NCBI GenBank assembly: GCA_017506175.1
Contig: JAFVNW010000082.1
Coordinates: 1 to 42,172 of the forward strand
Direction of reading: 5' to 3'
DNA length: 42,172 nucleotides
Source of the DNA: Bacteroidales bacterium
GTDB taxonomy: Bacteria > Bacteroidota > Bacteroidia > Bacteroidales > WCHB1-69
Part shown: positions 37,079 to 42,172 of the stretch, in pieces
Layout: each line of letters begins with the position of its first letter
How positions within the stretch are numbered: position 1 is the stretch's first letter
Made by a program: the position numbers and the translations under genes
Notes under the pieces: generated by a model
Seen by the model: the letters and a program-made list of their open reading frames with translations, nothing else
The model's database searches: none
Told to the model about the DNA's origin: nothing

Positions 37079-37654
37079 CTATCTCTGTTTTTCAATCACA
37101 TCAGCGAGGCGGGCGAAAATCTCATCCACGGTTCCCATGCCGTCAACATTACTTAAGATTCCCTTGGCAGCGTAGTAATCCTCAAGCGGCTTGGTCTGTG
37201 CGAAATAGTTGGCGAGACGCTGCTTGATTACCTCTGGCGTATCATCGCTGCGATGCTCGATTTCGGCACGCTTAATCATCCGCTTGGAAATCTCATCCTG
37301 GTCAACCACCAGATTGACAACAAGGTTAATGGGGAGCTGGTGTGGATAACCGATGCCAGAAAGCATGTTGGCCTGCTCTATAGTGCGAGGAACCCCGTCC
37401 AAGATACATCCTTGAAAATCGCGGGGCAATTTCTGGAGGTGGTCGAACAACATATTGATGGTCAACGAATCCGGGCACAAAGCACCACGGTCGATATACG
37501 ATTTAGCCTCCAAACCGAGAGAAGTGCTGTTTTTGATATTGTTACGAAACAAGTCTCCAGTGGAAATATGTGCAAAATGAAACTTTTCAGCAATCAACTT
37601 CGCCTGTGTGCCTTTGCCGGCACCAGGCGCACCCAACAAAACAATTGTAAACAT
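37079..37654 (-). CDS. adk: Adenylate kinase
   Basis: Adk interconverts ATP + AMP and 2 ADP. The 191 residues carry the P-loop GAPGAGKGT at 8-16, STGDLFRNNIK (AMP-binding), a GCILDGVPRT segment and the short LID KRAEIEHRSDDTPEVIKQRL without zinc cysteines, so it is the short-type enzyme common in Bacteroidetes. The start gives MFTIVLLGAPG, the family N-terminus. It lies 66 bp after hpt on the same strand with no -7 box in between, so hpt and adk are probably one transcript for purine nucleotide balance. Confidence 0.97.
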   Translation of the reverse strand: MFTIVLLGAPGAGKGTQAKLIAEKFHFAHISTGDLFRNNIKNSTSLGLEAKSYIDRGALCPDSLTINMLFDHLQKLPRDFQGCILDGVPRTIEQANMLSGIGYPHQLPINLVVNLVVDQDEISKRMIKRAEIEHRSDDTPEVIKQRLANYFAQTKPLEDYYAAKGILSNVDGMGTVDEIFARLADVIEKQR

Positions 37655-37720
37655 TGTGATTAACGATTCGTGAATAGTGAATTTAAATCAAATAATGAAT
37701 GTCCGGAATCCTCTCCTAAT

Positions 37721-38260
37721 TCATTTCTCTACGACTTGGTAAATTTCACGGAGATTCCGGCCAAGGCCATTGTAGTCCAAACCTCTTCCAACAATGAATT
37801 TGTTTTCAATTTCCATACCAATGAAATCGATAGGCAGCGGGAGCTTGTAGGAGTCAGGTTTGAAGGTCAATGTCGCAATTTTAACATCCTTGACATGATG
37901 TTCCAGCAGCATTTTGTGCAGGAAAGCATAGGTGTTTCCAGTGTCCACGATATCCTCCACAACGAGAACCCTCTGATTTTCTATATCTTCCGCGAGGCCT
38001 ATGATGTTCTTTACTGTAGCAGTGGATTTGGTTCCATCATAAGAACTTACGCGGATGCAGCTCACACGGCACGGAATCGTCAGATGTTTGAGTAAATCCG
38101 CTCCAAAGATAATGGATCCGTTGAGGACCAAAAGAATAATGGGGACATCGTTCTTATACTCCTCATTTACCTGTTCAGCCACTTTTTCAATGGCATTGTC
38201 AATTTCTTTTTCGGAAATGTAACTGACGAATTTTCTGTCGTCGACTTGAATTACGCTCAT
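37721..38260 (-). CDS. hpt: Hypoxanthine phosphoribosyltransferase
   Basis: Hpt salvages hypoxanthine (and often guanine) with PRPP to IMP or GMP. The 179 residues carry LVLNGSIIFGADLLKHL (flexible-loop region and strand) and the PRPP-binding signature VLVVEDIVDTGNT at 98-110, with the two acidic residues and the TGNT loop. The C-terminal region KPDSYKLPLPIDFIGMEIENKFIVGRGLDYNGLGRNL holds the purine-specificity part, with Lys before the phenylalanine-valine strand. Length fits the bacterial Hpt family. A -7 box lies 27 bp upstream. It is divergent from the 5-formyl-THF cyclo-ligase gene. Confidence 0.96.
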   Translation of the reverse strand: MSVIQVDDRKFVSYISEKEIDNAIEKVAEQVNEEYKNDVPIILLVLNGSIIFGADLLKHLTIPCRVSCIRVSSYDGTKSTATVKNIIGLAEDIENQRVLVVEDIVDTGNTYAFLHKMLLEHHVKDVKIATLTFKPDSYKLPLPIDFIGMEIENKFIVGRGLDYNGLGRNLREIYQVVEK

Positions 38261-38286
38261 ATATAATAGGGGTTAAAATGAGCTTG

Positions 38287-38294
38287 CAAAATTA
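38287..38294 (-). promoter_or_regulatory. -7 box for hpt-adk
   Basis: The minus strand reads TAATTTTG, a full TAnnTTTG match 27 bp upstream of the hpt ATG. Confidence 0.55.
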
Positions 38295-38358
38295 CAATAT
38301 TTCGGCAATAAAAGTGCATTTTCAGTAAAATTATCTTGACGCTGACAAAGAGATTGAT

Positions 38359-38392
38359 TTTGGGCACAATTTGTAAAAAAAGGTTACTTTTG
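38359..38392 (+). promoter_or_regulatory. Promoter of the 5-FCL gene, TTTG-N22-TACTTTTG
   Basis: TTTG at 38359-38362 and TACTTTTG at 38385-38392 match the -33/-7 consensus. The same 22-bp spacer is seen at gyrA. The ATG is 22 bp downstream of the -7 box. Confidence 0.6.
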
Positions 38393-38414
38393 CAGCGAAT
38401 TTTAACAGAAAAAA

Positions 38415-38936
38415 ATGGACAAGAAAGAGCTTCGCGCAGCAATCAAATTGAGAAAACGCCAATTCACTCCAGAAGAATTGGAAGCAAAATCAGAACTGAT
38501 TATCAACAAATTAGAAAAACATCCAGCCTTCATCAATGCGAAAAAAGTTATGGTTTATAGCGCGCTGCCCGATGAGGTGCAGACGGAAAGCTTCATCAGC
38601 AAGTGGCGCGACCGCAAGCGACTCATACTTCCGACCGTTGTAGGCGATGACATCATTCCCGTGGAATTGTCGGCCGGCACGGGTTTCGCCGTCGGAGATT
38701 TCCATATTCTGGAGCCGCAAAACGAGCCCTACAACGGCGACTTCGACCTCATCGTGGTACCTGGCATCGCCTTCGACCGCTATGGCAACCGCATCGGTCG
38801 CGGCCGCGGCTACTACGACCGCTTCCTCTGCCACCATCCGACGACCAAGAAAATCGGCATCTGCTTCGACTTCCAGCTGGTTGACTGCGTACCCACCGAA
38901 CCGAACGACATCCAGATGGATGAAGTGATTTGTTAG
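38415..38936 (+). CDS. 5-formyltetrahydrofolate cyclo-ligase
   Basis: This enzyme uses ATP to convert 5-formyl-THF to 5,10-methenyl-THF in one-carbon metabolism. The 173 residues show MDKKELRAAIKLRKRQFTPEE (N-terminal Arg/Lys-rich ATP-binding segment), YSALPDEVQT, DLIVVPGIAFDRYGNRIGRG and the strongest family motif GRGRGYYDRF at 128-137. Length is typical (about 180-200). It has a short leader, and its stop is followed by 75 bp of low-complexity DNA rich in TAGCTA-like motifs before the terminator of the convergent gene. No 6S RNA gene was recognised upstream. Confidence 0.95.
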   Translation: MDKKELRAAIKLRKRQFTPEELEAKSELIINKLEKHPAFINAKKVMVYSALPDEVQTESFISKWRDRKRLILPTVVGDDIIPVELSAGTGFAVGDFHILEPQNEPYNGDFDLIVVPGIAFDRYGNRIGRGRGYYDRFLCHHPTTKKIGICFDFQLVDCVPTEPNDIQMDEVIC

Positions 38937-39011
38937 CGATCAGTGCTCACCGATCAACGATTAGCTATCAGCTAGCTGCTAATTGTTAGGGAATAAGAAA
39001 CGTCTACATTG

Positions 39012-39052
39012 CAACAAAAAAAACTGCGCCCGATTTGCATCGAGCGCAGTTT
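39012..39052 (-). terminator. Rho-independent terminator of the right-edge T9SS gene
   Basis: AAACTGCGC (39021-39029) pairs with GCGCAGTTT (39044-39052), with an inner CGAT/ATCG stem and a TTGC loop. On the minus strand the hairpin is followed by TTTTTGTTGC. It starts 20 bp after the stop codon. Confidence 0.88.
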
Positions 39053-39071
39053 GCATTCAATTAGCATTCAA

Positions 39072-42000
39072 CTACTTCGCGATTACCAGCTTCTGCGTTT
39101 CCACGCTGCTTTCATCGCGTACCGTCACGAAGTAAACGCCCTGTGCCCAGGTGGCAACGCCGATTTCAACCCGCAGGTCGGTCGGCTTGTACTGAGCCAT
39201 CAGCTTGCCGTTGATGTCGGTGATGGTCACCACTGTGCTTTCCGTCACTTTCGACAGCGTCAGCGTGGTGAACTCCTTGGCCGGGTTCGGGTAGAGACCG
39301 ATGCCGAAGGCACTTGCGCCGCCGTTTTCAGCAATGCCGGTCGGTGCCGGGTTCGCAGGCTGTGCTCCAACGGTGTAGTACAGGGTATCGGTTGCCAGCA
39401 CCGTGGTCTGGGTTGCGCCCTTGCCACCGATGCGGTCGGTGCCGTTCCAAGTCAGCGGGAACTCGATGCCGTTCTCCATTTCAACCAGGTCGAACGCAAT
39501 TTTGTAATTGCCCGGCAGAGCCCAGGTGACTTCAATCTGGTTGGTGGTATTGGCGAGGAAGTCCATATAGAAGTAGTTGTAGGCGTAGTTGGACGACGGT
39601 GCGAATGTTCTGGCCGGGATGCTGCCGGTCGCGCTCGTAATCACCTTGCCCACATATCTGTTCTGATACGGCCAGTAGGTTGAGAAGTAAACGCGGCTCG
39701 CATAGTCGCTCAGATACTCAATGGGTTCGTCATCCACATAGATGGTGTAGTTGACTGCCACCTTGGTGTCGCCAGCCAGGTCACCGGCCGTGCAGGTCAG
39801 ATCAACCGTGCTCGCGAAGGCGGACAGGTTGTTTGCGGAGAGGTTCAAGGCCGGAGTGCCGGATACCGTCTCGTCATCGTCAGAACCTTCAGCCGTTACG
39901 GTGAACGTCAACGACTGGGTGGCCAGCACGTTGTTGTCGGTGCTGTTCTTACCACCGACGAGTCTCATCTGACCTTGATAGTTGAATTGTGAATTCATAT
40001 CCACACCACCGGTTTCGGTCATGAGCTGGAATACGATTTCGTAGTTGCCGGGCTCGGTGAAGCTGTGGGTAATCACATTCCGACGACCGTTCAGGAAGTA
40101 GAAGTAGAAGTAGTCGTAATGGTTGCTACCCAGCACGAAGGTGTTGGTCGGGATGCTGCCGGTGCCGTTGTAGAGGGAGCGTGAGTAGATGTTACCCAAG
40201 AACTCCGTACCCATTTCAATCGAACCGCCGCACTCGTCTTCCACAATATCAACAAGGATGTTGTCTTTGTAGATGTTGTAAACGATGGAGACCTTCTCTT
40301 CGGGATCGCCGTTTTCGCTGTGGTAAGCCTGCAGGATGTAGCTGTTCGCGTCATTGGCATCAGGCGTGATCATCATGAACGGATCCTCACTAGTCCCTTC
40401 CGGATAAGTGATGGAAAGGTTCAGCGTGACCATGGAGTCGCAGCTGTTGTCGTTCGGAACGATGATTTCGTAGGAACCTTCAGCATAGAACTCTTCACCA
40501 TAGCATACGTACGGGAGGTCGGTAATGGCAACGCTCGCGGCAAACGTACGGGTCAGAGCCTGCGCTACCGTCACATGAACGGTGTAGGCCGTATCGCAAT
40601 CGCCATTCATACCCTGTGCCGTCCAAGTGTAGGTACTGGTCTGTTCGTCGTAAGCAGCGTCTTGCGGAGCCACATACGTTTCATAAGAGCAGATGGTCGT
40701 GTCGATCTCAACCGCAGGTGCGTTCACCGTGATCGGGAACGTTTGCGTAGCGACGCAGGTTCCGCTGTAGGCAATCAGAACTACCTCTTCGGGAACATCT
40801 TCGGAAGAGATTTCAAGGATGTTGTCGGTGGAGAGTACCTCCTGACCGTCCGTCCATCTCAGGCTGTCGAGCGGAGTGTTGTCGAGCGGATAGGCATCGA
40901 GTTGGAGATCTTCGTTAGCGCAAAGCACGGTGTTGCCTTCCACTCCAAGATTCGGCATCAAATCCACCACTACGTTAATGCTGACGATGCTGTCGCAGCC
41001 ATTGGCAGCTTGGTAGGTGTATTCGTGCGTTGCATTTTCAACCGGCAATTGGATGATGTCCTGCCCGCCTGCTATCTCATAGATCGCGGCATTGGCATTC
41101 TCGCAAACGTGGATGGTCGTGTCGGTGTAAACCGTCGGTTTGATGGTCAAGGTCAGCTCGACGATGCTGTCGCAGCCGGCCTCGGTTTCACCTTCGGCGT
41201 AGAAGACCGCGATGTCGTCGCCATTGGCTGCTTCGGCAATCTCTTCAGCCGTCAGCTCGAAGCCGTTGCCGCTGTAAGAGGCATTCTCACAGACTTCATC
41301 GTCAACTTCCACATAGCCGAACTCTTCGTTATAGACAGGATGAACTGTCAGGACGAGGTGCGCATAGTAGGTGCCGCAATCGCTGCTGCCGGTCACGACG
41401 GTTGTTTCGTACGTGCCGGGTTCGGAGGTATGATCGCTTGTTATGCGGAAATATTCATTCGACCACTCTTCGCCCTGGCATACATCGCCGGTGAATTCAG
41501 CGGTGCTGTCGCCGGCGACTACCGTGATGGCGTAGCTCGCTTCGGCGGAGCATTCCAAGGTCGCGGCGCCCAACGTGTACTCGGTGTAACCCGTTACGCC
41601 GACCGTCACATTCTCAGTAGCGGGGAACGTCCAGCTGTCGCCCGTCACATTGTCAGCAAGAACCGGATCGTCGTCAGATACGGTGGTGTACCATTCGTAT
41701 CTTTGGGCACCACCGGCCACCATCGCCACGTCGGCCTCTTCGCAGAAGGTGCTTACTGACAACGCGGTGGCGAGCGTAACTGCCGGGGCCGGCTTGACGT
41801 AAAGCGTCAACGTCACTACACTGTCGCAACCGTTCGCTGCCGTTGTGTTCAGGGTGAATTCCGCAACATTGCCGTCATTGTTCGTCGGAACGGCGGTTTC
41901 TGCGATTTCATCGGCGGTCAGTGTGAAGTATTCGTCTTCATAGTCGGCGCCTTCGCAAACCAATGCGTCGTACTCTACCGGTTCCGGAGTCTGGTTCACA

Positions 42001-42172
42001 TGCAGCGTCAATGTCACAATCGTGTCATAAACACCGTACGCATCGCTGAAATGAATCACGCTGTCGGTGACTGCTTCAGTGAAGACAGAATCCTGATAGT
42101 TGAACGGGAGGTCTGCAGAGCAGATGGTCGTGTCAACCGTCATCTCAACCACTGGAGCGTCATAGTGGAACA
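39072..42172 (-). CDS. Large repetitive T9SS type A cargo, N-terminus beyond right edge
   Basis: The frame is open to the right edge (preceding residues read FHYDAP before an internal GTG), so at least 1032 residues are visible and the signal peptide lies outside. From N to C: a long series of repeats with a Cys-Glu-Gly/Asn start and a CDS[IV]VxLTLxV end (about 8-582), with two Ig-like segments (about 134-212 and 400-476). Next come two tandem copies of an unnamed domain (621-752 and 798-928, counted from the GTG at 42152), a linker GAQPANPAPT, and a type A sorting domain (IGLYPNPAKEFTTL, ITDINGKLMAQY, GVYFVTVRD, KLVIAK). Such repeats suggest a surface adhesin or stalk-like protein exported by the T9SS. 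No enzyme domain was recognised. Confidence 0.9.
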   Translation of the reverse strand, partial: FHYDAPVVEMTVDTTICSADLPFNYQDSVFTEAVTDSVIHFSDAYGVYDTIVTLTLHVNQTPEPVEYDALVCEGADYEDEYFTLTADEIAETAVPTNNDGNVAEFTLNTTAANGCDSVVTLTLYVKPAPAVTLATALSVSTFCEEADVAMVAGGAQRYEWYTTVSDDDPVLADNVTGDSWTFPATENVTVGVTGYTEYTLGAATLECSAEASYAITVVAGDSTAEFTGDVCQGEEWSNEYFRITSDHTSEPGTYETTVVTGSSDCGTYYAHLVLTVHPVYNEEFGYVEVDDEVCENASYSGNGFELTAEEIAEAANGDDIAVFYAEGETEAGCDSIVELTLTIKPTVYTDTTIHVCENANAAIYEIAGGQDIIQLPVENATHEYTYQAANGCDSIVSINVVVDLMPNLGVEGNTVLCANEDLQLDAYPLDNTPLDSLRWTDGQEVLSTDNILEISSEDVPEEVVLIAYSGTCVATQTFPITVNAPAVEIDTTICSYETYVAPQDAAYDEQTSTYTWTAQGMNGDCDTAYTVHVTVAQALTRTFAASVAITDLPYVCYGEEFYAEGSYEIIVPNDNSCDSMVTLNLSITYPEGTSEDPFMMITPDANDANSYILQAYHSENGDPEEKVSIVYNIYKDNILVDIVEDECGGSIEMGTEFLGNIYSRSLYNGTGSIPTNTFVLGSNHYDYFYFYFLNGRRNVITHSFTEPGNYEIVFQLMTETGGVDMNSQFNYQGQMRLVGGKNSTDNNVLATQSLTFTVTAEGSDDDETVSGTPALNLSANNLSAFASTVDLTCTAGDLAGDTKVAVNYTIYVDDEPIEYLSDYASRVYFSTYWPYQNRYVGKVITSATGSIPARTFAPSSNYAYNYFYMDFLANTTNQIEVTWALPGNYKIAFDLVEMENGIEFPLTWNGTDRIGGKGATQTTVLATDTLYYTVGAQPANPAPTGIAENGGASAFGIGLYPNPAKEFTTLTLSKVTESTVVTITDINGKLMAQYKPTDLRVEIGVATWAQGVYFVTVRDESSVETQKLVIAK
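39369..40292 (-). repeat. Tandem duplication of an unnamed 130-residue module
   Basis: Copy 1 is encoded at 39897-40292 and copy 2 at 39369-39761. They share TGSIPTNTF / TGSIPARTF, a Tyr-rich NHYDYFYFYFL / NYAYNYFYMDFL segment, EPGNYEIVFQL / LPGNYKIAFDL, and GGK...VLATQSLTFTV / GGK...VLATDTLYYTV. The 25-30 residues before each copy also look similar. Confidence 0.85.
40407..42131 (-). repeat. Series of CDS-type repeats in the right-edge cargo
   Basis: Clear endings are YDTIVTLTLHV, CDSVVTLTLYV, CDSIVELTLTI, CDSIVSINVVV and CDSMVTLNLSI; degenerate ones are CGTYYAHLVLTV and CDTAYTVHVTV. Several begin with VCEG, VCQG, VCEN or a similar Cys start. They resemble the three repeats at 14451-14921. 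Confidence 0.75.

Noticed and set aside
38937..39011. TAGCTA-rich stretch as a possible small RNA or regulatory element
   Set aside because: Short overlapping palindromes (TTAGC...GCTAA, AGCTAGCT) are present, but without promoter, T-run or length to support an RNA gene.
40320..41759. 479-codon open frame on the plus strand
   Set aside because: It is antisense to the repetitive T9SS cargo. The repetitive codon pattern of that gene keeps the opposite frame open; the product has no recognisable motif.

Overview
The window looks like chromosomal DNA of a Bacteroidota bacterium, most likely of the order Bacteroidales and probably an anaerobic fermenter. The evidence is three cargo proteins of the type IX secretion system (T9SS) carrying type A or type B sorting domains, a TonB-dependent receptor of the CarboxypepD_reg-like class, PorT-family and PD40 envelope proteins, a DUF5686 protein, the NfeD/FloA pair, and at least twelve intergenic matches to the Bacteroidetes -7 promoter box TAnnTTTG. 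No rRNA, tRNA, CRISPR array, prophage or insertion sequence was recognised. Gene order and codon use look vertically inherited throughout.

Layout. 1-8100: a DUF5686 outer-membrane protein cut by the left edge (minus), then gyrA, a small secreted PepSY-like protein and a TonB-dependent receptor (plus). 8154-16505 is all minus strand: mntP (Mn2+ efflux), a DUF1015 protein, a PorT-family barrel with a TPR/PD40 protein, a beta-helix lipoprotein and an 875-residue T9SS type B cargo. 16730-22362 is plus strand: a CoA-transferase beta subunit, crotonase and 3-hydroxybutyryl-CoA dehydrogenase (a C4 acyl-CoA operon), then a MORN-repeat protein translationally coupled to a U32 RlhA-like RNA hydroxylation protein. 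22376-24145 is an acyl-CoA synthetase (minus), divergent from a membrane-anchored LytTR regulator (24352-25278).

25275-38260 is minus strand and mostly housekeeping: uvrA, nucleoside kinase and miaA; then nfeD, floA and an orphan 5'-nucleotidase C-terminal domain; a PCMD/cadherin-like T9SS type A cargo; xer recombinase, hpf and phosphopantetheinyl transferase; and hpt with adk. 38415-38936 (plus) is 5-formyl-THF cyclo-ligase. 39072 to the right edge is a large repetitive T9SS type A cargo (minus) whose N-terminus lies outside.

Themes. The C4 operon (beta-subunit CoA-transferase, crotonase, Hbd) together with the acyl-CoA synthetase points to acyl-CoA metabolism of the butyrate/acetoacetate type, but thiolase, butyryl-CoA dehydrogenase and the CoA-transferase alpha subunit are not here. 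The cell-surface genes form the other theme. The most novel-looking item is an unnamed module of about 130-155 residues present twice in tandem in the cargo at the right edge. Other points for follow-up are a leucine at the main quinolone-resistance position of GyrA, two copies of a 28-bp dispersed palindrome (one against the mntP start codon), and a 15-bp direct repeat exactly 84 bp apart upstream of the LytTR gene. No complete new multi-gene system could be demonstrated.
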